Part shown: piece after piece, positions 11,901 to 24,639 of the stretch
How positions within the stretch are numbered: position 1 is the first letter of the stretch
Layout: each line of letters starts with the position of its first letter
Made by a program: the position numbers and the translations under genes
Notes under the pieces: model-generated
Seen by the model: only the letters and a program-made list of their open reading frames with translations
Told to the model about the DNA's origin: nothing
Databases searched by the model: none
Origin: Sitta carolinensis
Lineage: Eukaryota > Chordata > Aves > Passeriformes > Sittidae
NCBI GenBank assembly: GCA_032173965.1
Contig: CM063283.1
Coordinates: 80,602,743 to 80,666,742, forward strand
DNA length: 64,000 nt
Direction: 5' to 3'

Positions 11901-14793
11901 CATTAGTAATTGCATAGCCTGAATTGAGAGGTTTTCTTTTAACAAACTTCTAACTATCTTTTAATGAGATAAAACTCAAGTGATATCATTTGTCTACATA
12001 AGTAGTCCTTGAATGCATTTCACACTGCTTTTGCACTTTAATAGCACTTAGTACATTTCCTCTTTTTTTGTTCTTCACTCACTCTGCAAACAGTCACTGG
12101 CCAAAAAAAAAAAACAAACAAAAAAAACCTGTAGAAACTACAGCCAAGTCTCTGTAACCCTGGTCGAGTGCTCTAGCCAATTGTATACAGAAACAGGTTT
12201 CCTTTTCCTCCTTTCTTGGAGAATCCTGAATTACCTTCTGAGGAAAAAAAAGAAACAGCTTGACATGCCAAATTCTGCTTCTTCTCTCCAGGGCTGCTGG
12301 GTGATTAAGAGACTCTTGAAGATGTGTCTGAGTATCCTAATCAGAAAACTTGTGTCTCCAAAACCATCAGTGAGCATCTTAATCACAAAAATCTTGAAAA
12401 AAAGGGAAGACACCAGAAGTATTTCTACTTCTTGAAAGACTTATCTCTGACTGGATTCAGGAGGAAAGGAGAAGGAACCTAAGATGCAGCTGTCAAGCCA
12501 AAGGGGTGATGCTGTTGGAACACCCTGACATGTCTCCAGTTGCTGATACAGGGAGGGGCAGCTCTCCTGCAAATCCTGGGCAATACTTGCAAGCTACACA
12601 CAGGTACCACAAGCACTCTGAAGGAATTAAAAGAGCACTAGACAAGAAACATTAATGTTTAGACTGTGGAATTGTTTTCATATGGATGAGTACCAGAATT
12701 TGTCCCCCTCTTAGTTAAGCCTAGGAAGCCAAGTCTTTTAAAATGCTTCCTGTAGAACAAAACTAATTAATCAACTGCATTATCTTCAAGAAATAAAATT
12801 TTGACCTTATTATCATGCATTCCTAAAAATTTTTCCTCTAGTCCTATCCTCACATAAAGTTTTTTTTTTGTATTAAGCCATCTTTTGCCTAGAGGCAGGA
12901 AGGACATTTAATTAAACAAACCTCAAATGTTCCCAGACACTAACTTGCTAATCTCATATGCTGTCAGTATATATTAATAACAAATTAATAATACATTCAA
13001 AATTTGTTGTTTTTAATCTAAATACCTCTTACTGTCATGGGCTATGGTCACTGTGCACAGCATAAAACATGAAGCCTTTTCCCAGCACTGACTTCAGACC
13101 AAATGTACCTTTCAGCACAAAAAATATTGGGAAATTCTGCATGAAGAAAATTTGTCTGAAAGCAGAGGCAGAGGGACAACATCCAAAAATCTTAGGCACC
13201 TTTGTGACTCCACCAGCATATTTTGTTTCATTGAACAGGTCATGTATTTCTCTTTAAAAACGAGAACTGCGACTGCTTGGGAATATTGGCAGATGGGGCA
13301 GGTACAAGAAACTGGATCAAGAAAACAGTGGGGCCAGAATCCGATAATTTCTCATAACTGTTTCTGATAGTATTTATATTGATCTAAAGTCAGTTCAAAA
13401 CTGGGACTAGAGGGATAGAATATTCATAGTGACGCCATTTCTCACTGTTGTACAGAGGCAAATATTAGTTCAGATATATTCAGACACATTTCACAGACAC
13501 AGCTTAAGGAACACTCGCGTCTAAAATTCTCAAAAGCTCAGCCCAAACCTGTTCAAAGGCAAATTCACAGCTCATACAAAAAAGAAATAGATTTATATCT
13601 GCTTCACATTTAACCTATCTCCAGTGTTTAACGTGCCCTGGCTTGCCTGGCAGAAGAATTTTGAAGAAAATCATCAAGTTCTGAGTTTCTGCAAATCTCA
13701 CTGTAAGGCTGGTTCCCCCATCTTTTCTCCCAGAGCATCCAGCTGTATCCATAAATGTCCCACAGAGACCGAGCATAACTACACCTGTCACGGTTCACTG
13801 GGTTATCAATACCTCTGACACCATTCTTTCTTTTACAGATTGCTATTTTCCTCCTATCATTCTTGACCTCTTCTCCTTCCTCTACTAGATTCACTCAGGT
13901 TTGCTGGAAACTTCATTACAAAAATAATCTCATATACAGCTGTCTCTTTAATAGTGCAATTCTGAACTGGCACAGTACACGACAGAATTCACAGAGCACA
14001 CAAGGTCTATTACGCTAAATAAAATAATGAAAAAAAAACAATATCAGGTTTTTCTTTTCAACTATAGAATAAGACAGTCAAGCTCAAGTAACTGAGGAAA
14101 AATGGTAATTTTGGCTATGTTCTCCTCCTGACACGAGACTGAAGTTGCAGTCGAGAGTGGAAGGGCTATAGCCCTGTAAGACATGGAATCACTGGTAAAA
14201 CATGGGCTGATCCTATGCCAGTATAAATAATCTTCTAAAACTAAATGGCTTGAATTTGCTGCTGCAGCTCTCTACGGAGTGTGTGTGGGAAGGGCATTTT
14301 GCATTGAAAGTGAATCAATACACTGAGGGTGAATCAGGAAACACAGGTTGGAGATAAGAGAGATTTGGGTTCTTAGCAGAGGTGGGGGCTGGGTGAACTG
14401 GGCTTTCCCCTTCTTGGCAGGTGTTCAAGCTGCTCTGGGCAGCTGGCTTGTGCAGAAGTTCAGCCCAGCGATGTCAGAGTCTGTATGAGCACAGACAGCC
14501 AAAAACCTGCCTGGTCATCTTCCTGGGACAAATTAATTCACAAATAACTCTGTTAATCAAGTTAAACTGAAGACGATATAAAAAGCCAAAAATTCTGTAT
14601 GATTTATCACCTCTGAGAATGCTTCTGATGAAGGAACACAAGTCCCTCTTGTTTTCTTCTGTTATTCATTAGAAAGAATGCATATAAATAACAGTGTGTT
14701 ATTTTCTTGAATTTTCAATTCCTTTAGAACGGCCATGGCTTTTCCTAATGTCTTAGTTGGGAGCAAGCCTTTTACTTTCTTATTTTTCCCATT
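8986..14793. other. AT-rich spacer, nothing recognised
   Basis: No exon or RNA gene is recognised. An A-rich low-complexity tract lies at 12103-12127. Short frames near 10997-11284, 12181-12435 and 13628-13894 resemble no known family. The stretch 10620-10970 is slightly less AT-rich but I cannot assign it to a repeat. Confidence 0.55.
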
Positions 14794-15035
14794 TGTGCTG
14801 GTTTTGGCTGGCATGGAGTTAATTTTCCTCACAGTAGCTGGTATGGGGCTGTGTTTTGGATTTGTGCTAGAAACAGTTGATAACACAAACACGTTTTCCC
14901 TCTCGCTGAGCAGTGCTGGCACAGAGTCAGGGAGCAGGCTGGGGGTGCACAAGGAGCCAGGAGGGGACACAGCCAGGATAGCTGACCCCAGCTGGCCATA
15001 AGGACAGCCCATATCATATTCAGTCATTATCAGCA

Positions 15036-15042
15036 TATAAAG
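15036..15042 (+). promoter_or_regulatory. TATA box of the ERVL-type LTR
   Basis: TATAAAG lies about 240 bases into the LTR and about 265 bases before its AATAAA signal, the expected order for a retroviral promoter and poly(A) signal. Whether it is active now is unknown. Confidence 0.6.
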
Positions 15043-15302
15043 CTTGGGGAAGAAGGAATATGGGCGGGAGGTTTGGAGTGATGGTGTGAGTCTTTCCAAG
15101 TCCCTGTCTCGTTATAGAGCCTGGAATTCCTGGGGATGGCCTAACATCTGCCTGCTCATGGGAAGGGGTGAATGAATTTTTTGTTTTGCTTTGCTTGTGT
15201 CCACCGCTCTTGTTTTGCCTATGAAACTGTCTAATCTTAACGCATGGGTTTTTTGCACTTTTATCCTCCCAGCTCTCTCCTCTATTCCTCCAGGAGAGAG
15301 TG

Positions 15303-15308
15303 AATAAA
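15303..15308 (+). terminator. AATAAA polyadenylation signal of the ERVL-type LTR
   Basis: AATAAA is followed by a GT-rich stretch (GTTGTGTGGG) within a dozen bases, a normal poly(A) signal arrangement. Confidence 0.55.
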
Positions 15309-15351
15309 TGGTTGTGTGGGACTTAGTGTTTACTAAGGTTAAACCATGACA

Positions 15352-18179
15352 TCATAAGTAATAACAATAATAAACCAAATTATTTCAATATTTTCATCTT
15401 TAGATGAACTGCCCTGAGATAGGAGAGAAGTCCCAAGGAACCAGAAGTGGAAAATTCTGAATAAGGCACCACTGAAAATGCTGACTTCTCTGGATCCATA
15501 AAGGAAGGAGGACAAACGAGACAGAAATTCATATCTATTTGTTCTTAAAAAGAAAAAGGAGTATAGCTGACTTTCATTACTTACATAAAAACAATGTCTT
15601 CCTTCCCTCTTAAACCAGGGCAATTCCTAATATTTCCAATTCAATATAAACCAGACAGCCTTACTGTGCTGCCTGAGTAGCCAGCAATAAACTTCCAGCA
15701 ACTGTTATCCCTTTGCACTAGACTGAAAGACACATGAGGGCACCAGAATAAAGGAAAGACCCCACAGACTGACATAATCTTTTAATATCGTAATTCATTT
15801 TTCACTGTCTTTCTTTAAGCAATGAAAATCAAGTTTGGAAGTAACCAATCAGAGAGCAAGAGATCTGAGAGAGGAAAGTTTCCAAAATTTTAAATTTCCA
15901 CAGCATGGTAGAGATGTCTTATTACAGACATGATTCTAAACCTTTTTTCCTTCTTCCTCACACACAAAAAATTTTCATCTTCAGAGAACACCCCACCATA
16001 TTGATAATGTATTTTGGGAGTCTGCATAGATATTTTCATACGCAAAGGAAGGAAATACATTCTATAGTAGAAAAGAGGATGTCTTTGCTCAGTGTCTGAT
16101 TAAGCAAGAGCTAAGAAACCACGGAACAGGAGTATTACCAGGTTTCTAATGCTGGGATTAGAACTATAAGCCATTGTGAGCACACCTTTTTTTTTAATAA
16201 CTATTTGTTTAATGATTGTATTTATTAATCATATTTGGAATAATTACTGCTAATTTTCATTTTATTTTACCAAGAACTTCATGATGGAAAATAAAAAGAC
16301 AAGCATCTCTTAACTTGAAAGTGAAATGTCAAAAAAAAAATCAAATAAATATTTTTTTTTTTTTCATTTTCATTTCGGTCAGACTAAGTTTTTGTTCTGG
16401 CTGTCCTTTTGTGTTTCTCTTCTGTGTTCTCTTCTGTGTTGTCCTTCCTTCTTCCTCTTTGAAAAGATATCTAAAATGTATCATTTGATTCTCTTCATTT
16501 ATAAATGTAATATAATTTTTTTTGTATATGCATTTTGAAGGAAAATCTTTATCACTCCAAAGACATTCTAATAAAGTTCAGTGAATAAATAAACAAGTAC
16601 TATCTAAATACCATGTTTCCCAGAAATTATGCAAGAGCTTTGAAGATGCAAGGTGCATCTACACTATGTTTTTGTAATTGGCCTTCTCTCTAAATGCTAT
16701 CAAGTTTCTCACATGAAAAACAACTGCTGCCAAGCCAGTAAAAGCCCACAACTTATTTGAAAATTTGCCTCCCTAAGAATTTATTGAAACAAAGATTATT
16801 TTTTAGTCTGATTCCAGGAAAAATGCTCTGTGTGTTGGACTAAAGAGGCTAAAAGTTGCTCTGTTTCACTACTCTGTTCCAATATATCCTGCAGCTGCCC
16901 ATGATTATGAGGTAGGGTTTAGAGACTGAATTCCATAATAAAAATGTTTCACAATTGTTGTCATACTACTTAAAGTTTAAAATAGTGACCAATCACTAAT
17001 GCATTCTAAATGCAATCACTAAACCTTCAAAATTATTGTTAATTTGTAAGTGGATGCAAAAGGCTTTTAAAAAATGTTACTGAAGTTAAGGGAAAAGGTC
17101 ATAACTTGCATAATGCTATTAGTAAGTAAAAACACAAGAAACATCAATAAAAAGTACAACTAAAATTAATGCAGCAGAAAAGAATAACCAGCTTAATATG
17201 TAAAAAAAACCCAGGCATTTTGATGTTGTATTTTAGATCACGGGCAAAGTTATTGCCATTTGGACTTTGCATGCCTAATAATAGTGAAATTAGATAATTA
17301 TCTAGCTGAGAAATAGGCAAGTTTTCAAATGTCCAGATGGTTCCACCACCCACCTCATTTAGCAATGCTTCCTTTATTCACACTGCTCTAACATGCTGCC
17401 CATTTCCTCAATTTGTACCCATTAACTGACAAGAGAAGGGCTGAGCTCAGAAATCAACAGGCTCTGACAGGAAACCGATTCCCAGAGGCCTTCTTAGAAG
17501 AAGTAGGATTTTAACTGATGCTGCCCAGGAGACAGCTATAGCAACTAAGTCCATATCTAAAGTAATATTAGTGAAGCAGGCAAAAGGATTTACAGTACAG
17601 AGATCTCTTAATATTCTTGGTAAGCTGCATGGAATGATCTTTAGTCCACAGGAAGATGAGCAGGGGCTCAGGATAAGAACCCTAACATAACTTATACTTC
17701 CATGCATCACTAAGGGATCCAGCTACAAAATGTGGTTTATATAGGTTGGCAGGTGTAAGGGCAAGGCCAGCTTTATGGTGGTAGGCATCTTCATGGCCGT
17801 GCAAACATCTGAGAGTTCTCCAGTTCTGGAAGTTCTGAGTAGGACTGGCAGCTTCACCACAGCCACAGACATGTTTCAGGCAAGGGCTTGATTTGCTGTG
17901 GGCTACATTTGTAAGATATACAGCCTTCTGATAGCAGTGTCACGCTCAGCCCTAAAGGGAGGACAGGCAGGAATACACAAAGCTCATCTGATAGATGTAA
18001 TCTTCCAAATATTCTAAAATATTCAAGATATGCTACTGTCTAATAAATTTTATGTTTATGGACAGTACACAATAATGGATGAACCAAATTTGGTCTGTGT
18101 TTTCTCTAGGACTGCCCTTATTAACCTGCTGATTCTAAAAGATATTTTAAAGCATTGTTGCTTTAACTGCCTTTAAACC
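15352..18179. other. AT-rich spacer, nothing recognised
   Basis: No exon or known repeat is recognised. Low-complexity T-runs lie near 16350-16365. The 17.45-17.95 kb part is less AT-rich but its short frames match no family I know. Confidence 0.55.
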
Positions 18180-18640
18180 TTCATTTTGGCAGAACGGCAA
18201 AGAGATCATTTAATTTTTCTTATGTGGACAACAAAGAATAAATAAACTGTTTGCTGTTTTGTTTTGCAGCACTGAACGCAGTCAGCAAATAATGAAAGCT
18301 TCATTTCAAGGTCTTTAGCGGTAACTGCCTAGGAGAGAAATGTAATTCACCTGACACCAAACAAAGCTGAGATGCTGTGACAACTGTATCTGCTACACGG
18401 CCTGGGAAACATATTAGCTAATTATCTTAGGCATAATGATTCCCTGGAAAAACTCAAATAAAAATGGAGTTGCTACTGAGAGCATATATTAGTAAAGATA
18501 AATTACAAACCAGGCCTTTTATAATTACCCTTAAATGTTTCATTTAGTCTATGACATGGGGTGAAGGTTAAAAGAAGGCCATGCATGTCATGAGGCGGAA
18601 ATCCAGCGGGGAACCAAAACCGCCTTACTTCAGCACTGTC
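18180..18640. promoter_or_regulatory. candidate conserved non-coding element
   Basis: This stretch reads like ultraconserved-type non-coding DNA: free of simple repeats, with homeodomain-like TAAT/ATTA cores, AACAAAG-type blocks and several retained CpG dinucleotides in an AT-rich setting (for example around 18590-18622). There is no open frame of interest. The call rests on texture only; no alignment could be made. Confidence 0.22.
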
Positions 18641-20429
18641 AAAGATGCCACAGATTACCAATGAAATAGATTTTGCATTGAAATCTAGTCCCTACACAGC
18701 ATCAGATAGCAAAAAATTCATTTTGCTTATAAGTGGACGAGTCAAAGTATCAGACTTTTCTAATACAACATAAATAGGGGTTGCTCTGGAACTGACAGTA
18801 TATCAGTCAGTGCTGGGTGGCAAATGATCAAATCTTTAATAACTACAAAACTAAAATCTTAATCTAAAATCTTTAATAACAAATAATCTAAAATCTCTTA
18901 AGAAAAAATATTTGCATTGGGCACCCTTTAGAGAAGAAAGATACATCTCTGAAGAAGAAAAAATGGGAAGAATACAGAAAGATTAAAATTTAGAAGTCTT
19001 AGTATCAGAGGAAGTTGATCTGACCTGAAAAATAGTCAGTCTACACTGTATCATCAGTACTGAGCTGACGGATGTTTTCGGTTATTCCTACTTTCTGCTA
19101 CAAAATTAGGAAGTAAGAGATTATCAATATATATTCAATATCCTTAAACAGAAAAAAAAAAATAAAAAGAGACAAATCCATAGATCAAATCTCAAAAGGG
19201 AAAGAGAAAAGTGTCTGAGGCACTCTAAATTATCTGCTTATATTATCAGTTATCTGTTTATAAAATAGTGGTGTATAAATACTATCATCCTTTTTGTCCT
19301 TCAGCTATGTCTGTTATCCCAGGTAAGGGAAATAGGAGGACTCATAAATTAAGTTCGAAGACAACAACATTTTTCTTTCATTGGCTTAATAAATTATGCT
19401 TTTAAAATATTAGCATTTAAAAGGAATCTTTTCAGGTATATACACATATATGCTTCTTCAAGAATTACAGTTTTATTCCTTCATTACAACATATATATTA
19501 AGAAATGACACTACTTCTGAATATGAAAAATCTTTGAAAACATTTTACAGTTCTCTCTCGCACATTTCAGACTAAATATCTCCCTAAAAGTCAAAAGAAT
19601 AAAGAGGCAAACAAAACCTGCCCCTTATTTGCTTTTTTTTTTTTCCTTTTTGAAGAGAATGGAAGAGGAATCACAGCCAAGGGATTGGATTGTAATTTTC
19701 CAAAGGATTACAACACCAGATTTCATCGGAGTCCCTATTCTTTCCTTCATTTGCTGAAAATTTATTCAGGGAAATGAAGCTTAATTTATTTCCTTGAAAA
19801 ATAGTAGGCAAGGCAATGATACAATTGCATTACCTGACTCCTCAGTTAGCAAATCCACTCCTCCTATCCAGCTATGATGGCAATGGTATTTTTCCTCTTT
19901 AATGGGTGAAACATCAGGATGGAAGAAGGACAGAAGAAAATATGGTATGTTTGCCTTGGTAAATATTGTCTAACAATAAACTGTGTCTGTTAGAGGCCTT
20001 TGTGCATCTCTGGTGAAAAACTATAATAAACTTTAATCTCTATGATTTCCTGTATCTCCTTGACTCAGTAATATTAATAAGAGTGGCCAGGGCTCAGCAA
20101 CAAGCTGCTTTGCCACAGCAAATACAAACTGCTATTGTTGTTTAGCAGCACTGTCTCACTCAATTATGCTAAAGAAATACACTCCTTTTCCTTTTCTTTA
20201 GATTAAAAATTTACCATCTAAAGTAAAAGAAAATTTCCGTCGATTAAAATACCTATTAATTTCATTTTAGCTGATAGTTGTTTGGTTTTTTTTAAAATAA
20301 TCCTCTAGTAGGCTGTCCAATAGCATTTTTCCCTCTTCGCTTAATTTCTGATTTTCAGCTACTAGAAACTTTGTTTGGTTAATATACAGCTAATATCAGA
20401 ATATTAGAATATCAAATGCCTGTATGACA
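18641..20429. other. AT-rich spacer with a small local duplication
   Basis: No gene recognised. At 18830-18843 and 18867-18880 the 14-mer AAATCTTTAATAAC is repeated exactly, 37 bases apart, with related AAAATCT units around it: a small degenerate tandem repeat. The rest is AT-rich spacer. Confidence 0.5.
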
Positions 20430-20710
20430 GTGCAATTCATTTTTTTACCCTTGAGGCTAAACTGAACATAACTTTTGCACCAGTTTAATTTTCCTATGAG
20501 GAGGATGCTTTTACCAAATTAATTAAGCAAATAAACCTTTAGTTTTTATTTTAACAAGCTGGTGTTGGGTTGTCTGCTACAACACAAAATGTATTTCTGT
20601 CTATTATCAAAATAAGCTGTCCTGATAGAAGCACGTTTCTTTGTGTTGCATTAATAGTTTAATCCTAATGCTTTTTACACGCTACAAGACATTAATTATA
20701 TATACATAGC
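20430..20710. promoter_or_regulatory. candidate conserved non-coding element
   Basis: A repeat-free stretch dense in ATTAATTA-like homeodomain cores (near 20518-20526) and other blocks that look non-random, without coding potential. It is proposed on texture alone and may be ordinary spacer. Confidence 0.18.
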
Positions 20711-23253
20711 CACTAGGATAATGAAATTATTGAGTAAAGAAACCTCTAAAAAGCAGAGATTTCAGGGAAATGAAGATGTGCTAGTACAAATAAAGGCTAC
20801 CAGGTCTGGGTAAATAAGACTTTGTTATGTAATGGAGTAACTATAGATAATTTATTTAATCCAAAACCAAGTTCAAACAAACGAACAAACAAAAATATGT
20901 GTTTAAAAGCTTGGTAAAAGGGACTTCTGAGTCTGTATCTATCTTATACAACACACAGATTTCATGGGACACCCTCTGGAGGTGAATCTTTATTTTCTCA
21001 GGGAGAAACATCCTCACAAGTCTGTCTCTTCCAAAGTGTTTGTTCCTCCCGAAAGGACTTCAGTGTGCTTTCAGAGGTATCTGGCTCTAAAATGCAATGT
21101 AGCCTACTCCAGCACATAAATACAGATAACCTCAAAAGGTTATAAAGACTAGGAAATAATGTATGTGTGTGTCTGACTCCTGGCATTCTTGCGCATACTG
21201 CTTTAAAACAGAAAAAAGTTTTCTATAATATACAAAACTAATAGCATGTCTCCATTTATCTGTTCATACGTTCAAGCACACATTCATTTATTCATGACTA
21301 AATCAATAACCACATTTCCCACTTCCTCCCAAGCTGAAGAGCTCTTTGTTCACAACTTGAAGGAGAAATTCAAGGACAACGGGTTAATGCAGTTAGAAGA
21401 AAGGACAGAGAAGGGCTGATCTAGCTAATGCTGTGCTACACTGAAAAGTATTGGAGTGATTTCTTGAGTAAATCACTGACAGTAAAAAACTATATGGCTA
21501 TATATCCACAACAAGTCAAGGAAAAGCTGTTCCATTATTTTTTTTTCCCGCTTCACTTTCTCTTAAAGGACAAATGTGGCTAAAACACAACATTTTACCT
21601 TTACATATAAAGAGTTTTAGCCTTTGATATTCATGAAAACAGAGTCATTCTTAAGCTTTTCATACTTGAGAAACTTCACAGTAGACAAAATGAACCAGTG
21701 AAAAATGCATTTTATTAAAATGCAGATAATTATGAAAGGGAGTTACAGAGAAGTAAGGATTAGGATTTAGACAACAATGAAGCATGATCTTCACTTTTGA
21801 AACATATTATCTTTACATTTCTAAAGATTTTCTCAAAAGCAACAGAAATATATAATATACTAGAAAAAAATAGACCATAATTTATTTTCTTTCAAAATTT
21901 GAAGTTATCACAAATAAGCAGAAAAATAAAAAAGTTGTGAGCAAACAACACAATGTGCATCATAAGGAAATTTCGGAGGATGAAAGGAGGTATTAGCAGG
22001 TTCAGTGCTCAGGACCACATATATAGGAATGCATCCTGTACTAAGGAAAAGTGAAGGACCTAGATGTTGCCTTCATTTAGCAGCACACTACAATCCTGAA
22101 TAAAAATTAAACTCATAAACTGCTGCTGAAAACTTGACAAGGAATTTGTTTTTTGCCAGTAAATGGTTATATTTGAGTAGAGGATTGCAGCAGAGGGAGA
22201 ACTAGCTAGTTACTGTGCTAGTCAATACATATTTTGGCACTAACAATAAAAGAAGCTTTAAGTAGCAGCACACTCATGATGAAGATGATGAGTGTACTTC
22301 TTCGATGATGAAGAAGTTCTCAGAGCTTAACAAATCAATTTAACCTAGGAAAGACCATACACATAGAGAATGCCTAGCAAACCTGGTAATGTCCTGACTA
22401 GGAGGACGGCACTACGGTTCAGGAAACTGTAAATCAAAACTATTTAAAAAGCAGTCTTTCACATCAGTGAAAATGCACACCTCTTATTCCCTGCCTGGGA
22501 AAGAATCTCCTTCTTGAACAGACAGAATAAATCCCACAGAACTCAGAAAATTCCTAGCAAAATATCTTTTTTCTTTAGTAGACAAACTATAAAACAGAAA
22601 ACCCTAGAGGCTTGTCTGGGCTCATTTTCCATCAGTTCACTAAGCCTGATCTGGTGTGAACACAAAGAGCTCCTGGGCTGTTCAGCTTTGCCTAGCCTGT
22701 CTTTGTTAGCCATCTCTTGACAAGCACTCTATTTGAGGTTTGTGGCATGTAGCCCATTAAGAACAATTCATGTTTAATCAGACCATCACATTAAATGCTA
22801 GCCTCCCACACAAAAGACTTGACAACAAAAGTTGGCCTCGTGGAAACCACAGCAAGTTCTTGAACATATGCAATTTATGTGTGAACATTTCATTAGAATG
22901 TGGGCTGATGCAATTGCATGAGAGAAACGTAGGAGCAAACCCCAGTCTTAAAATCAGAGTATTTCCATTTTTATTGCTATTTCAGCATCCTCAGCTCAGC
23001 TCTGAAGACTTCAAAATGTTGCTTGGCCTAAATTCCTTTCCTGTTTTTAAGCACTTGGGCACTCCTACAAAAATTATTTGAAAAGTTGAACTTTCTCTCT
23101 AAATTTTCAAAATAAATACTTGAGAAAATCTCTTTTCATTAGGATGCACTCAGAGTTTCTGCCTCTTAACAAAAGGCAGAAAACATTTGCTTTCATTTGG
23201 ACTTCTATCAGTAAATATATTTCACTTCGTTCAGAATATACCAAATACATTAA
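20711..23253. other. AT-rich spacer
   Basis: No exon or transposon recognised. Short frames up to 103 codons (22770-23081) show no family resemblance. A pair of abutting hairpins at 22270-22317 is listed separately. Confidence 0.55.
22270..22317. repeat. two abutting perfect 8-bp inverted repeats
   Basis: The first hairpin has arms ACACTCAT (22270-22277) and ATGAGTGT (22288-22295) with a 10-base loop. The second begins at the next base, with arms ACTTCTTC (22296-22303) and GAAGAAGT (22310-22317) and a 6-base loop. Both loops are made of GATGAT-like sequence, so the unit probably grew from a purine-rich GATGA/GAA repeat. Confidence 0.85.
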
Positions 23254-23430
23254 AGAAAGAAACATTTTACAATGAGGGAGACAAATCAGAGAGATGGTGG
23301 ATGCCCCATCCCTGGAAACATGCAAGGTCAGGATGGATGGGGCTCTGAGCAACCTGATCTAGTTGAAGATGTAGATGTCCCTGTTGATTGCAGGGGGATG
23401 TCTAGATGACTTGTAAAGGTCGCTTCCAAT
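23254..23430 (+). mobile_element. CR1 LINE 3' end
   Basis: This is the end of the second CR1 reading frame and the 3' untranslated region. Recognisable blocks include GTGGATGCCCCATCCCTGGAA, GGATGGGGCTCTGAGCAACCTG and TAAAGGTCGCTTCCAA. The copy is 5'-truncated at about 23254. At the point where the terminal CR1 octamer repeats should follow, the sequence turns into an (AT)n tract. It is moderately diverged and non-coding. Confidence 0.92.
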
Positions 23431-23443
23431 ATATATATATATA
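23430..23443. repeat. (AT)n microsatellite at the CR1 terminus
   Basis: Seven AT units directly follow the CR1 3' end. Together with flanking CCAATAT (23426-23432) and ATATTGG (about 23448-23454) they form an AT-rich inverted repeat. Confidence 0.8.
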
Positions 23444-23856
23444 TTCAATATTGGAAAGGATACATTTTATATTCTGAAAAATTACATATGGGATGTTTTA
23501 AAAATGAATGCTTGAACTATTACAAAGGAATTACAAATTTTCTTATTATTTCATTGTTTGTGATCTCTCTATATATTAATGCTGTATTAAATACTTTGTT
23601 TCAAGAAATTCTTTTAAGTCTGACAACTTCTGCCAAAATTTCCTTGAAAACTCTATTTATGACAGAAAGCATGAAGTTTTGGAAAGTAAATTACTGAGCC
23701 CTTTTGATCTCCAACCTTCACAAGAAGCCTTCTCCATAAAAAGACATCATTGCCAACTATGTTTCATTAACAGACGCATATACCCATGATGGCATCCTGT
23801 GTCAAAGATATTTAAGGAACAAAAGATAATTAATCTAGAGTATAGAGTACCTGGGA

Positions 23857-23946
23857 AACAAAAAACAAAAAAACAAAAAAACCAAAAAAAAAAAAAAAAA
23901 AAAACAAAAAACAAACAAAAAAACAACAACAACAACAAAAAAAACC
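23857..23946. repeat. A-rich (CAAA)n low-complexity tract with A21
   Basis: A long A-rich stretch of CAAA/CAA units containing a run of 21 A at 23884-23904. It yields a lysine- and asparagine-rich open frame on the plus strand and a phenylalanine-rich one on the minus strand; neither is a gene. Confidence 0.93.
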
Positions 23947-24639
23947 AAACAAGGAATGACGTTACAGAAAAATTTAGAAAAACTTAGCATGGAAAAGAAT
24001 ACAAACAATTCCTTCCAGATTCTTTCCAGAGGCCATTATTATGGAGGCTGCTAAAGAATCATACCTGCAATTTTTAACTATGTATTCTAGGATCCCAAAT
24101 TTCTGGGGTTGTGCAGATCTAAGCACAACAAATCCATTTTATCTGTAGTCATTAGTCAATTTAGTATAATTCAGTCATTAACCCTTTAAGATTTATAAAA
24201 AGCCTCTCAAATTACTTCTCTTAACTGTCTCATCACTTAACCTCAGCCTTCACAGAGTTTTTTAGTAATATTTTTTTTATTTGAACTCGCATGAGGATTT
24301 ACAATGAGGTTTTAATTACACTAATGTCCTGTGCTCACTCTTATAGTATCTGAATGACTTCCACTTATTTTTAACAACACAGGAGAGTATTTCCAATCCA
24401 CAGATTTTCATTAAAAATGCTGAGCCAACTACCTTTGTTGTGGTAGATTACTCCGTGTTGCGTTAAAGTGAGAAAAGTGTAGGGTCTTGGAAACAAGATC
24501 CTCAAGACTCAAAATCTTAGTTTTACAAAAAAAGTGTGGGTTTTTCTGGCTGGAAAGGAACAGTGGGTGATCATTTTATATGCCTACTAAAACTATCCTT
24601 ACGTTTCTAGTCGAACAAACAATTTAGAAGTATAAAAGT

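Larger units (their letters stand above)
14794..15351 (+). mobile_element. solo LTR, avian ERVL-type endogenous retrovirus
   Basis: This is a full-length LTR without an attached internal region. It starts with TGTGCTGGTTTTGGCTGG and ends with GGTTAAACCATGACA, so it has the canonical TG...CA termini. In order it shows a U3 region, a TATAAAG box at 15036-15042, and an AATAAA signal at 15303-15308 close to the 3' end. The overall text is that of a well-known ERVL-like LTR family found throughout birds; I do not give a database name because several related ones exist. The flanking pentamers (CCATT before, TCATA after) agree only in part, so the target-site duplication has decayed. The short open frames across it are fortuitous. 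A solo LTR is the expected product of recombination between the two LTRs of a provirus. Confidence 0.9.

Noticed and set aside
14662..15099. 145-codon minus-strand frame and an 88-codon plus-strand frame
   Set aside because: They overlap the ERVL-type LTR, which is non-coding.
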